In this document: in pieces, positions 35,752 to 43,760 of the stretch
Position numbering within the stretch: position 1 is the stretch's first letter
Layout: every line of letters begins with the position of its first letter
Source of the DNA: Streptomyces chattanoogensis
GTDB taxonomy: Bacteria > Actinomycetota > Actinomycetes > Streptomycetales > Streptomycetaceae
Reading direction: 5' to 3'
NCBI RefSeq assembly: GCF_001294335.1
Contig: NZ_LGKG01000196.1
Coordinates: forward strand, 310,001-374,000
DNA length: 64,000 nt
Notes under the pieces: model-generated
Told to the model about the DNA's origin: nothing
What the model saw: only the letters and a program-made list of their open reading frames with translations
Database searches by the model: none
Translations under genes and position numbers: made by a program

Positions 35752-35837
35752 ACGCCCGGCGGACGGGTGCTCGATGCGTTGCCGTCCGCCGGGCGTGGCC
35801 GGGCCGCCGGGCCCCGCCCCCTCCTCGGGGCCCGGCG
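35752..35837. terminator. Two successive hairpins between alc and the terpene operon
   Basis: First stem 15 bp (35752-35766 with 35782-35796), second stem 12 bp CGCCGGGCCCCG (35805-35816 with 35826-35837). They lie just past the allantoicase stop on the minus strand. The second has a C-rich loop. Confidence 0.75.
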
Positions 35838-35849
35838 AGGGAAAGGAGC

Positions 35850-36995
35850 TCAGCCGCTGAGCTCGTCGAAGCGGCTGACGAGTCCGGCGCGGCCGGCCTC
35901 GGTGAGGTCGCCGTGCAGGCGCAGCCGCGCGAGGCCGCCGTCGGGGAAGACGTCGAGGCGTACGTGGGTGGCGGTGACCCGGCGCGGCAGGGCGAAGCGG
36001 TGCGGGGTGTCGGGCTGCAGCTTCGTCCGCGGCAGGATCTCGAACCACGACGCCTCGTCGTCCGGCGTTCCGTCGCAGCCGTGAAGGGCCGCCCAGCCGG
36101 CGGAGTTGCCCTTGAGGTACGCGGTGTCGATCTCGACCGCACGGATCTCGCCCTGCGCGGCGAGCCGGAAGCGCACCCAGTCGTTGGTGCCCCGGACCCG
36201 GCGGCGGCGGTTCTCCCAGCCGTCGTCCATCTTGCGGGAGAGGTCGGGCTGGATGATCTGGGTGGGCGAGGAGTAGAAGCGGTCGGAGGCGTCCTCGACG
36301 GTGCCACCGTGCATGACGGAGGCCAGGTCGAGGGTGCCCAGGACGTCCAGCCACTCCGGGTCCGGCACGACCTCGCCGTAGACCCTCAGGCGGGCTATGC
36401 CGCCGTCGGGGTGCTGCTTGAGGCGCAGGTGGGTGAAGCGGCGCTCGACGGTGACCTCGAAGCCGTTGGCGGCGTGGCCGCGGACGGGCGTGCGCGGGAC
36501 CAGCTCCTCCCACTTCACGTCGTCGGCGAGCAGGTCCTCGGGGCTGGGGCTGCCCGGGAGCGCGGTGGCCTCGAGGGTGATCTGCTGCGGGTAGTTGCCG
36601 CGGAAGTGGGCGGTGTCGACGATGACGCCGCGGATCACGCCGGGGGCGGCGAGGCGGATCAGCGCCCAGTCGTGCTCGTCGTCGGTCGGGAAGGGGTGGT
36701 CGCCGTCGGCGCCGCGGCGGCGTCGGGTCTCCCAGCCGTCCATGATCTTGCCCTTGTGGCCGAAGTGCTCGGGGTCGAAGACCGCCGGGCCCGGCTTCAG
36801 CAGGTTCTCGCGCTCGGCGAAGAACTCGTCGTTCGCGGCGATCACACCGGCGCCGAAGCGGCGGTCGGCGAGATCGACGAGCGAGGTGAAGGGGAAGTCC
36901 CCGCCGCGGTAGTCGGCGTAGGGGTCACCGCCGCCGTACGGGTTGGCGTCGTTGGCGTGCGGATCGGTGGAGTCGGCGGCCGGGGTGGCGGTCAT
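35850..36995 (-). CDS. alc: Allantoicase
   Basis: 381 aa, allantoate amidinohydrolase of purine degradation: allantoate to ureidoglycolate and urea. It is built of two tandem jelly-roll allantoicase repeats (about 40-200 and 215-375). Each carries a D/N-GWE-x-RRRR signature ([10 protein letters not shown] and [11 protein letters not shown]), a D-T-A-x-x-x-GN strand and a D-G-G-I/L-A-R-L-R motif. ATG at 36993-36995 has GAAGGG 5 bases upstream. No other ureide gene (allantoinase, urease, uricase, AllR) lies here, so it is an isolated step. Confidence 0.95.
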   Translation of the reverse strand: MTATPAADSTDPHANDANPYGGGDPYADYRGGDFPFTSLVDLADRRFGAGVIAANDEFFAERENLLKPGPAVFDPEHFGHKGKIMDGWETRRRRGADGDHPFPTDDEHDWALIRLAAPGVIRGVIVDTAHFRGNYPQQITLEATALPGSPSPEDLLADDVKWEELVPRTPVRGHAANGFEVTVERRFTHLRLKQHPDGGIARLRVYGEVVPDPEWLDVLGTLDLASVMHGGTVEDASDRFYSSPTQIIQPDLSRKMDDGWENRRRRVRGTNDWVRFRLAAQGEIRAVEIDTAYLKGNSAGWAALHGCDGTPDDEASWFEILPRTKLQPDTPHRFALPRRVTATHVRLDVFPDGGLARLRLHGDLTEAGRAGLVSRFDELSG

Positions 36996-37054
36996 CGTTG
37001 CCCTTCGGTGCGGAGGCTGGTGCGGACCCGTCCACGGTCGCAGGCCCCACCCCA

Positions 37055-37122
37055 CAGGTCCATCGAAAGTTCTTGACGGTTATGTTCAGCAGGATTGAAC
37101 GGTCACGGGGGTTAAACCGTCA
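37055..37122. promoter_or_regulatory. alc upstream region with nested inverted repeats and a motif shared with eamA
   Basis: CAGGTCCATCGAA (37055-37067) recurs upstream of eamA at 39327-39339. Next come an outer inverted repeat TGACGGTT (37074-37081) with AACCGTCA (37115-37122) and an inner one GTTCA (37084-37088) with TGAAC (37096-37100). This 124-base gap separates alc from lysR on the same strand; the outer right arm overlaps the lysR stop codon. Confidence 0.6.
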
Positions 37123-38070
37123 GCCGATGTGAGCTTCGCCCGGTGCCTGGGCGGCCGCCGCATGCCGCAGCGCGGCCAGTACGCGGGCCAGGCCCGGCGC
37201 CCCCTCGGAGCCGCGCCGGGCGGCCGCCACCACATGGCGGCGCGGCTGGTCGGCGTGCAGCACCCGGAGAGCCACCCCGGCGCCCCGCTCCCCGCGCGAC
37301 ACCGCGCCGCCCCCCGCCATCGCCATCCGCGGCACCAGCGCCACCCCCATCCCCGCCGCGACCATCGCCAGAATCGCGCTCCAGTCCGCCGCCGCATGCG
37401 CCTGCTCCGGCACGAACCCCGCGTTCTCGCAGGCCGTGGTGGTGATCTGCGACCAGGGCCCGCTGCTGCCGAAGATCCAGGGCTCGTTGGCCAGATCCGC
37501 CAGCCGCAGCCCCGGTTCGGCGGCCAGCGGATGCCCGGCCGGCAGCGCCACGTCCAGCGGGTCGGCCAGCAGCGAGACCCGGCTGAACTTCGGGTCACGG
37601 GGCGTCGGGGCATGCGCGGCCAGCGACAGCGCGAGATCGACGCTGCCCTCCGCCAGCAGCTCGTACGCGGCCTCCGCCTCCGCCTCCCGTACGGCGACCG
37701 ACAGGCCCGGATGCGTACGCCGCAGCTCCTGGACGGCGGGCACCACCAGGGCGGGAATGGCCGTGGAGAACGCGCCGACCCGGACCTGTCCGGCCTCGCC
37801 CTGGAGGTAGTCCAGGAGTTCCGCGTCCGCCCGCTCGAGCTGGGCGAACACCGCCTCGGCGTGCCGCAGCACCAGCTGCGCGGCGTCGGTCAGCCGCACC
37901 CGGCGTCCATGCGCCTCCAGGAGCGTGACGCCGAGCTGCCTGGCCAGGCCCGTCAGCTGCTGCGAGACCGCCGAGGGCGTCATGTGCAACGCCTCGGCGG
38001 TCGCGGTGACCGTACCCAGCTCTTGGAGGGTGCGCAGGATACGCAGCTTTTTGATGTCCCAGTCGGCCAT
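37120..38070 (-). CDS. LysR-family transcriptional regulator
   Basis: 316 aa. The N-terminal winged HTH (about 6-65) has LRTLQELGTVTATAEALHMTPSAVSQQL as usual (key words TPSAVSQQ), followed by the substrate-binding domain (about 90-300) with VRVGAFSTA, LALPAGHPLA-like VALPAGHPLA and PWIFGSSG. The effector is unknown. It lies between alc and eamA on the same strand, and both genes carry the same 13-bp word 54-60 bases upstream of their starts, so LysR may control both. ATG start at 38068-38070. Confidence 0.9.
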   Translation of the reverse strand: MADWDIKKLRILRTLQELGTVTATAEALHMTPSAVSQQLTGLARQLGVTLLEAHGRRVRLTDAAQLVLRHAEAVFAQLERADAELLDYLQGEAGQVRVGAFSTAIPALVVPAVQELRRTHPGLSVAVREAEAEAAYELLAEGSVDLALSLAAHAPTPRDPKFSRVSLLADPLDVALPAGHPLAAEPGLRLADLANEPWIFGSSGPWSQITTTACENAGFVPEQAHAAADWSAILAMVAAGMGVALVPRMAMAGGGAVSRGERGAGVALRVLHADQPRRHVVAAARRGSEGAPGLARVLAALRHAAAAQAPGEAHIG

Positions 38071-38114
38071 ACGCGGCAGCGTACGCTGCGGTTTCTCCCC
38101 ACGTTTTCGGCTTT

Positions 38115-38235
38115 CCCGCCGTGGTGGCTTCTCGCCGTTGCGCCTGCGGCGGGCCGATCCGCTGCGCTTTGCCAGGGCCGTACGTTGTCGGCCTCCCCGC
38201 CGTGGGTGCCTCTCGCCGTTGCGCCTGCGGCGGGC
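38115..38235. repeat. 40-bp imperfect direct repeat with internal palindrome
   Basis: Two 40-base copies (38115-38154 and 38196-38235) share CCCGCCGTGG, TCTCGCCGTTGCGCCTGCGG and a closing CGGGC. Each can fold (CCCGCCG with CGGCGGG). A third hairpin (CTCCGGACTTCGTCCTGCGGAG, arms CTCCG...CGGAG) follows near 38262. Repetitive palindromic intergenic elements of this composition are common in Streptomyces. Located between lysR and eamA. Confidence 0.7.
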
Positions 38236-38355
38236 GTGGGTTGTACGGGAGCGGTGCCCCTCCTCCGGACTTCGTCCTGCGGAGCGGCCCCTCCCGTGGG
38301 TGGGGGAAGAGGCCGGTGGGGGCTGGTGTGGTTCGTTCGCTGCGGGCAGGTGGCG

Positions 38356-39273
38356 TCAGCGTTTGTTTCCGGCGCCGAGTGCGACGCCCGCGACGATCAG
38401 GGCCATGCAGACCGTCTGCATGACGCCCACGGGCTCGTCCAGGACCGCGGACGACAGCAGCGCCACACAGACCGGCTGGAGGTAGTAGACGATCCCGGCC
38501 CGTGCGGCGCCGACCAGGGCGATGGCCTTGTTCCAGGTGAAGTAGGCGACGGCGGACGAGAAGACGCCGATGTAGAGAAGCGGGGCGACGGTCCCGGTGG
38601 TGGGGGCGAAGCCGCCTTCGACGGCAAGGCTCACTGCGTACGCCGGGAGCAGCATCGCCGCGCCCAGCGCGAAGGTCATGAAGAGGAACGGAACCCCGCC
38701 GATCTCCCGGGGACGGCGGCGCAGCAGGGCGCTGTAGCCGGCGAAGGCGGCCGTCGCGGCGAGCATCCACAGATCGCCGGTGGCGAAGTCGAGATGGAGG
38801 ACGGCCGCCGGTGAGCCCTTGCCGACCAGCGTCACCACACCCGCCAGCGCGAGCGCCATTCCGGCGGTCCGCCGCCCGCCGAGCCGCTCCCCGCCGCGGG
38901 CGAACAGGGCGATCAGCACCGGCGAGGCCGCCGCGATCATGGCCATGTTGGTGGCGGAAGTGCTGCGCCCCGCCTGGTAGATGAGGGTGTTGAAGAGGGT
39001 GACGCCCAGCAGGGCGGCCAGCGCCAGGAAGCCGAGGTGCCGGCGGATGACCGGCCACTGGCGGCGGACCGGCGCAGCGGCGAGCGGCGCCACCGCGAGC
39101 AGCGCGATGATCCACCGCCAGAAGGCGGTCTGGACGGGCGGGACGGTGTCGTGCAGGGCGCGGGCGATGACGAAGTTGCCGGACCAGACGACGGTCGCCG
39201 TCAGGGCGAGCGCCAGGCCGGAGCTCTGCGCGGACGGTGTGCGGGGGGCGCGGACCCGTTCCAGGACTGCCAC
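38356..39273 (-). CDS. EamA-family (DMT superfamily) transporter
   Basis: 305 aa with ten predicted membrane helices in two EamA repeats (about 17-148 and 165-300). Typical elements are TATVVWSGNFVIARAL, F-x-RW in AFWRWIIALLAV, and the second repeat ending in QTVCMALIVAGVALG. It is likely an exporter of small metabolites such as amino acids; the substrate is unknown. GTG at 39271-39273 lies after GAGAGGA with a 4-base gap, so upstream in-frame codons are not used. A 13-bp word upstream is shared with alc. Confidence 0.9.
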   Translation of the reverse strand: MAVLERVRAPRTPSAQSSGLALALTATVVWSGNFVIARALHDTVPPVQTAFWRWIIALLAVAPLAAAPVRRQWPVIRRHLGFLALAALLGVTLFNTLIYQAGRSTSATNMAMIAAASPVLIALFARGGERLGGRRTAGMALALAGVVTLVGKGSPAAVLHLDFATGDLWMLAATAAFAGYSALLRRRPREIGGVPFLFMTFALGAAMLLPAYAVSLAVEGGFAPTTGTVAPLLYIGVFSSAVAYFTWNKAIALVGAARAGIVYYLQPVCVALLSSAVLDEPVGVMQTVCMALIVAGVALGAGNKR

Positions 39274-39326
39274 GGTTTCCTCTCCTCGGGGGCGGTGGGA
39301 CTCCACCGTGACAGCCCGGGAACCAT

Positions 39327-39350
39327 CAGGTCCATCGAATAGTTTTGTTT
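39327..39350. promoter_or_regulatory. Putative LysR-linked site upstream of eamA
   Basis: CAGGTCCATCGAA (39327-39339) followed by TAGTTTTGTTT. The same 13 bases lie upstream of alc at nearly the same distance (54 versus 60 bases from the start codon). The local sequence is unusually AT-rich for this genome. Confidence 0.55.
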
Positions 39351-39385
39351 GTTTCTTTTAGGGAAATTGAATGGTTGGGGCGGCC

Positions 39386-40363
39386 TCAGCCGCGGGCGGC
39401 CTCACGGCGGGCCCGGATGGCCGCCTGGCGCTCGTCGAACTTCCGCGCCTGGCCGTCCAGGCCGTCCATGAAAAGCCCCAGCTCCTCCTGGGCGCGCAGC
39501 CCGGCGGGTCCCAGGCCGCCGATCTCCAGCACCTTGAGGAAGCGCAGGACGGGCTGCAGTACGTCGTCGTGGTGGATGCGCAGGTTGTAGATCCCGCCGA
39601 TGGCCATCCGGGCGGCGGCCCGCTCGAAGCCAGGCATGCCGTGGCCGGGCATCCGGAAGCCGGTGACGACGTCGCGTACGGCGCACATGGTCTGGTCGGG
39701 CGCCATCTCGAAGGCCGCGCCGAGCAGATTGCGGTAGAAGACCATGTGGAGGTTCTCGTCGGTGGCGATCCGGGCCAGCATCCGGTCGCAGACGGGGTCG
39801 CCGGAGTGGTGGCCGGTGTTGCGGTGCGAGATCCGGGTGGCCAGCTCCTGGAAGGCGACATACGCCACGGAGTGCAGCATGCTGTGCGAGTTGTCGGACT
39901 CGAAGCCCTCCGACATATGGGACATCCGGAACCGCTCCAGCTCGACCGGGTCCACCGCGCGGCTGGTGAGCAGGTAGTCGCGCATCACGATGCCGTGTCG
40001 GCCCTCCTCCGCGGTCCAGCGGTGCACCCAGGTGCCCCAGGCGCCGTCCCGGCCGAAGAGGGTGGCGATCTCGTGGTGGTAGCTGGGGAGGTTGTCCTCG
40101 GTCAGCAGGTTGACCACCAGTGCGATCCGGCCGATGTCGGTGACCTTGGACTGCTCGATCGACCAGGGCTCACCGCCCAGCGGGCCGTCGAAGTTCCGCC
40201 CGTCGCTCCAGGGGACGTACTCGTGCGGCATCCATTCCTTGGCGACCTTCAGATGCCGGTTGAGCTCCTTCTCGACGACCTCTTCGAGTGCGTAGAGGAG
40301 CTGTGCGTCGGTCCAGGCGGCCTGGCCGCGCTCTCCGTTGTGGCGGGCGGGGGCGATGGTCAC
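39386..40363 (-). CDS. desA: Acyl-ACP desaturase (fatty acid desaturase type 2), diiron enzyme
   Basis: 325 aa soluble diiron desaturase of the plant stearoyl-ACP type. It introduces a double bond into acyl-ACP. The iron ligands lie in LLTEDNLPSYHHEI, WTAEEGRHG, FQELATRISH and ATDENLHM, giving the two E-x2-H pairs and partner Glu residues. It resembles mycobacterial DesA1/A2. An electron donor is not encoded next to it. GTG start at 40361-40363 has GGAG 7 bases upstream. The upstream region carries a four-half-site CCTACG operator, so a repressor probably controls it. Confidence 0.9.
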   Translation of the reverse strand: MTIAPARHNGERGQAAWTDAQLLYALEEVVEKELNRHLKVAKEWMPHEYVPWSDGRNFDGPLGGEPWSIEQSKVTDIGRIALVVNLLTEDNLPSYHHEIATLFGRDGAWGTWVHRWTAEEGRHGIVMRDYLLTSRAVDPVELERFRMSHMSEGFESDNSHSMLHSVAYVAFQELATRISHRNTGHHSGDPVCDRMLARIATDENLHMVFYRNLLGAAFEMAPDQTMCAVRDVVTGFRMPGHGMPGFERAAARMAIGGIYNLRIHHDDVLQPVLRFLKVLEIGGLGPAGLRAQEELGLFMDGLDGQARKFDERQAAIRARREAARG

Positions 40364-40386
40364 GGGGGAACTCCGGGGGACGACGA

Positions 40387-40444
40387 AACCTACGGTGTCG
40401 CAGGCGGGGGACCTACGGGGCCGTAGGTTACGTCATCGTAGGTT
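40387..40444. promoter_or_regulatory. Symmetric four-half-site operator upstream of desA
   Basis: Half-sites AACCTACG (40387-40394) and ACCTACGG (40411-40418) face CCGTAGGT (40421-40428) and CGTAGGTT (40437-40444). The centre is a perfect palindrome ACCTACGG-GG-CCGTAGGT. Position is 24-81 bases upstream of the desA start. Confidence 0.75.
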
Positions 40445-40558
40445 GGGCCCGGTTAAAGACGCCCCCCTCCCCAAACCGGTGGAAATCCACTCGATAGGCA
40501 CTCCGCAACCCCTTTTTCACCTGCGGAAACGCCCCCCAATAGCGCGGGGCATACAAAA

Positions 40559-40594
40559 GGGCGCCCACCGGTTCGTATGAACCGGTGGGCGCCC
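40559..40594 (-). terminator. Rho-independent terminator of the small membrane-protein gene
   Basis: A perfect 16-bp stem (GGGCGCCCACCGGTTC and its complement), loop GTAT. On the minus strand it is followed by TTTTGTATG. It lies 38 bases past the stop of the gene at 40633. Confidence 0.9.
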
Positions 40595-40632
40595 TCGAGG
40601 CGTCACGGAGGCTTGCGCCCCGCCCTGTGATG

Positions 40633-40881
40633 TCAGCCCTTGGCCTGCTTGCGGGACTTGTCGCCCGCGATGACCAGCCCGGCGATGACCAGGAAGAGCA
40701 CGATGGGTGCGACGACATAGAGGCCGAGCGTCTCGACCACGTTCAGGCCCGGACCCGGGTCGTCACCGTCGTCGGGGATGGCCGCAGCCGCAAACACGGG
40801 GGACGACATCATCAGCATCAGCGCGGTGCCGGCCGTGATGGTCCCGGCGCGCAGGGCATTCTTCTTGACCTTGTGGCTCAC
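40633..40881 (-). CDS. Small secreted/membrane-anchored protein, function unknown
   Basis: 82 aa: a basic N-terminus and Sec signal-like hydrophobic stretch (about 10-31, ending SSPVFAAAA), a short acidic Asp/Gly-Pro segment (about 35-46), one membrane helix (about 52-72, LYVVAPIVLFLVIAGLVIAG), then a Lys/Arg tail DKSRKQAKG. Type I topology with a very short outside segment. GTG at 40879-40881 with a poor ribosome site. It has its own strong terminator. Not recognised further. Confidence 0.75.
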   Translation of the reverse strand: MSHKVKKNALRAGTITAGTALMLMMSSPVFAAAAIPDDGDDPGPGLNVVETLGLYVVAPIVLFLVIAGLVIAGDKSRKQAKG

Positions 40882-40954
40882 GGAGTCAACGTATCCGACG
40901 CCCCGACGCCCCGCGCGCCCGGGGTGGCGTGCGGGGTGCGCAGCGGCGGAGGTC

Positions 40955-43099
40955 TCAGCGCCCGCCGTTGCCGAATTCCCGCATCAGGGTGTGCAGTCGG
41001 GGCGATGCGGCCAGCTGTTCAAGGGTCTGCGGGCGGCCGTCCGGGTCCGCGATCGGCAGGCGCCAGTTCGGGTATTCGTCCCAGGTCCCGGGGAGGTTCT
41101 GGGGGCGGCGGTCGCCCACCGCGTCCGGGAGCCAGATCCCGACCAGCCGCGCGGGGGTGCGCAGCAGGAAGCGGTGTACGGCCCGGACCGCGGCCTCCTC
41201 GTCGGCCGGGCCCTCCGGCAGCAGGCCGTGCCGGGTCAGCTCGCCCAGCCATGCGGCGAGTTCGCAGGTCGCGCGGGAGCGTTCGCGTTCCGGCGGGCCG
41301 GTGAGCAGGCCGAGCCGCTCGCGCAGTGCGATGTCCTCGCCGGTGAGCCGGGCGGCGGTGGTCGGCAGGTCGTGGGTGGTGGCGGTGGCCAGACAGCCGG
41401 TGCGCCATTCCTCGGGGGCGAGGATGCGCGCCTCGGCGGGCGCTTCGGCATCGCCGGCCTCACTGGCGGCGTCCGCCGCCGCGTAGTCCCGCTCGAACCA
41501 CAGCACCGAGGTGCCCAGGACCCCGCGCTCGGCGAGCGCCTCCCGGACGCCCGGCTCGACCGTCCCCAGGTCCTCGCCGATCATCGCGGCGCCCGCCCGG
41601 TGCGCCTCCAGGGCCAGGAGGGAGAGCATCGCCTCGCCGTCATAGCGGACGTAGGCCCCCTCCGTCGGCGGCCGGCCCTCCGGCACCCACCAGAGCCGGA
41701 AGAGGCCCATGACGTGGTCGATGCGCAGTCCGCCGGCGTGCCGCAGCAGGCCGCGCAGCAGATCGCGGTACGGGGCGTAGCCGGAGGCGGCCAGGGCGTC
41801 GGGGCGCCAGGGCGGCAGGCCCCAGTCCTGGCCGCGGGCGTTGAAGGCGTCGGGGGGCGCGCCGATGGACATGCCGGCGGCGAAGGCGTCCTGCTGGGCC
41901 CAGGTGTCGGCTCCGGTGGGGTGGACGCCGACCGCGAGGTCGTGGACCAGTCCGATGTCCATCCCGGCGTCCCGCGCGGCGCGCTGCGCGGCCGCCAGCT
42001 GCTGGTCGGTGAACCAGGCCAGGCGGCAGTGGAAGTCGATGCGGTCGAGGAGTTCGGCGCGCAGCCGGGCGGTGCCGGGCGAGCGGGGGCCGCGCAGCCC
42101 GGCGGGCCAGGCGCGCCAGTCGGGTCCGTGCCGCTCGGCGAGGGCGCACCAGGTGGCGTGGTCCTCCAGGGGCGTGCCCTGCTCGGCGAGGAAATCGCAG
42201 TAGGCGGCGCGCCGTCCCGGCGAGAGCGGGACCGCGCAGAGCATTTCCAGGGCCTCGCGTTTGAGCTCCCAGACGGCGTCCCGGTCGATCAGTGCGCCGC
42301 GTTCGAGGACGTCCGTACGCAGGGTGCGGGCGCGGGCGGCGAGGGCGTCGGCCCGCCGGCGCTCGGAGCCGGTCAGGTGGGCGTACTCCGGGATGTGCTC
42401 GATCCGCAGATGGACCGGGTCGGGGAAGCGGCGCGAGGAGGGGCGGTAGGGGGACGGGTCGGCGGGCGGGCCGGGGACGGCGGCGTGCAGCGGGTTGAGC
42501 TGGACGAAGCCGGTGCCGAGGGCGCGGCCCGACCAGGCGGCGAGGTCCGCGAGGTCCCCCAGGTCGCCCATGCCCCAGGAGCGGCGGGACAGGAGGGAGT
42601 AGAGCTGGACCAGGAAGCCGTGTGCGCGGCCGGGCGGGGCGGGCACCCGGTCGGGGGCGACGATCAGCCGGGCGCGGGCGGTGCGGCCGTCGGGGGCCTG
42701 CGCGTGGAGGGTGTGGACCCCCAGGGGGAGGTCCGGAGGGAGTGCCGGGCCAAGAGAGGGGGGCCGGTCCGGGGGTGCGGCCGGCATGGGGTCCGGCGGC
42801 CGGGCGTCCGCGTCCCCGCCGCGCTCGGTCTCGACCCGCACAACGGTGCCCTCGGGCAGATCGCCGAGGTCGGGCGGGCGGCCGGGGCGGGCCACGACGG
42901 TGCCGGGGAGCAGGCGGCGGCCGGCTCCGTCCTCGTACGCGGTCAGGGCGGCGCGTACGGCATCGGGCGTCGAGGCGTCGACACCTAAGGCGGCGAGCAC
43001 GGCGACAACGGTGTCGTCGCCGATGTGGAGGGTCCTGCCCGGCGAGGGTTCGTAGCACGTGGCGATGCCGTGCAGCCGGGCCAGCCGCGCACGGCCCAT
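40955..43099 (-). CDS. malQ: 4-alpha-glucanotransferase (amylomaltase), GH77
   Basis: 714 aa cytosolic disproportionating enzyme that transfers maltosyl units between alpha-1,4-glucans in maltodextrin and glycogen metabolism. The catalytic triad is intact: nucleophile Asp461 in LRIDHVMG, acid/base Glu509 in MIGEDLGT, and Asp577 in TTHDLPT. An N-terminal actinobacterial extension (about 1-150) precedes the barrel, as in mycobacterial MalQ. It starts 6 bases after the stop of the small repeat-protein gene, so both are probably one operon. Confidence 0.95.
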   Translation of the reverse strand: MGRARLARLHGIATCYEPSPGRTLHIGDDTVVAVLAALGVDASTPDAVRAALTAYEDGAGRRLLPGTVVARPGRPPDLGDLPEGTVVRVETERGGDADARPPDPMPAAPPDRPPSLGPALPPDLPLGVHTLHAQAPDGRTARARLIVAPDRVPAPPGRAHGFLVQLYSLLSRRSWGMGDLGDLADLAAWSGRALGTGFVQLNPLHAAVPGPPADPSPYRPSSRRFPDPVHLRIEHIPEYAHLTGSERRRADALAARARTLRTDVLERGALIDRDAVWELKREALEMLCAVPLSPGRRAAYCDFLAEQGTPLEDHATWCALAERHGPDWRAWPAGLRGPRSPGTARLRAELLDRIDFHCRLAWFTDQQLAAAQRAARDAGMDIGLVHDLAVGVHPTGADTWAQQDAFAAGMSIGAPPDAFNARGQDWGLPPWRPDALAASGYAPYRDLLRGLLRHAGGLRIDHVMGLFRLWWVPEGRPPTEGAYVRYDGEAMLSLLALEAHRAGAAMIGEDLGTVEPGVREALAERGVLGTSVLWFERDYAAADAASEAGDAEAPAEARILAPEEWRTGCLATATTHDLPTTAARLTGEDIALRERLGLLTGPPERERSRATCELAAWLGELTRHGLLPEGPADEEAAVRAVHRFLLRTPARLVGIWLPDAVGDRRPQNLPGTWDEYPNWRLPIADPDGRPQTLEQLAASPRLHTLMREFGNGGR

Positions 43100-43105
43100 G
43101 GGTCC

Positions 43106-43375
43106 TCAGACCTCCATGGACTCCGTGCCCAGCCCCGTGGCCGTCGGTTCGCTGGTCAGCGGCAGCTCGGCGGAGATCGGGACCTCGCTGGTCAGCGGCG
43201 CGGCGTCGGCGAGCGGCGGCTCGCTGGTGAGCGGCGGCTCGGCGAAGCTGAAGGATCCGGAGCCGTCGAGCCCCGAGTCGGGACCGGAGACCCCGTCGAA
43301 GAGGTCCGGCTCGGTCGGCGCGTCGCCCGGTTTGGCGGACAGCGCATCAAGGAGCAGCTGAGCGGATGCGGCCAT
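43106..43375 (-). CDS. Small acidic protein with 12-residue PLTSE repeats, function unknown
   Basis: 89 aa, no Cys, strongly acidic. After MAASAQLLLDALSAKPGD the C-terminal half repeats every 12 residues with PLTSE at the start of each unit (three copies), mirrored in the DNA as TCGCTGGTSAGCGGC at 43149, 43185 and 43221, exactly 36 bases apart. Start ATG has a strong GGAGGG 4-5 bases upstream. It precedes malQ by 6 bases. Not recognised; a peptide precursor or phospho-acceptor scaffold are possibilities without further evidence. Confidence 0.62.
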   Translation of the reverse strand: MAASAQLLLDALSAKPGDAPTEPDLFDGVSGPDSGLDGSGSFSFAEPPLTSEPPLADAAPLTSEVPISAELPLTSEPTATGLGTESMEV

Positions 43376-43760
43376 GAGGCCCTCCGTTCATCGGTAATGG
43401 GACAGGTCTGCCCTACCCACTCGACACGATCGCAGACGCTTTTACCCATTAGACGTGACTCAGCTCACACCGCACACGCAGGCGATTTCACGGTTGGGCC
43501 GTTCGACTGACGCAGGGAGTCCGGGCAAACGGGGTATCGCGACGGAAGTTCTGCGGGCACCGGGGCCCGGCGGGCCACCGCCCCCTCCCCGGCCGTCCTC
43601 CTCCGGGCCCCCGAGGGCAGGAGGCACCCCCGACGCGCGGTTGACCCCCTTACCGACACAATGGTGAGCTGACCGCCGAAGGTCTGTCCGAACGGGCATC
43701 GGCGGCATACAGGGGGGCCGGTGCGAACCGGCGTGCGGATGAGGGGACGAGGAGCGAGCC
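43376..43760. other. Divergent intergenic region before the GH84 gene
   Basis: 385 bases between the repeat-protein gene and the glycosidase. Inverted words TAATGGG (43395-43401) and CCCATTA (43445-43451) flank a 43-base segment upstream of the repeat-protein gene. ACGTGACTCAGCTCAC follows near 43453-43468. No gene is supported. Confidence 0.5.

Noticed and set aside
35805..35837. 6C-type structured RNA because of the C-rich loop
   Set aside because: Only one hairpin has a C-rich loop and it lies in a terminator position after alc.
43106..43375. Lanthipeptide or other Cys-based peptide precursor
   Set aside because: No cysteine in the protein and no modifying enzyme or exporter nearby; kept only as a repeat protein of unknown role.
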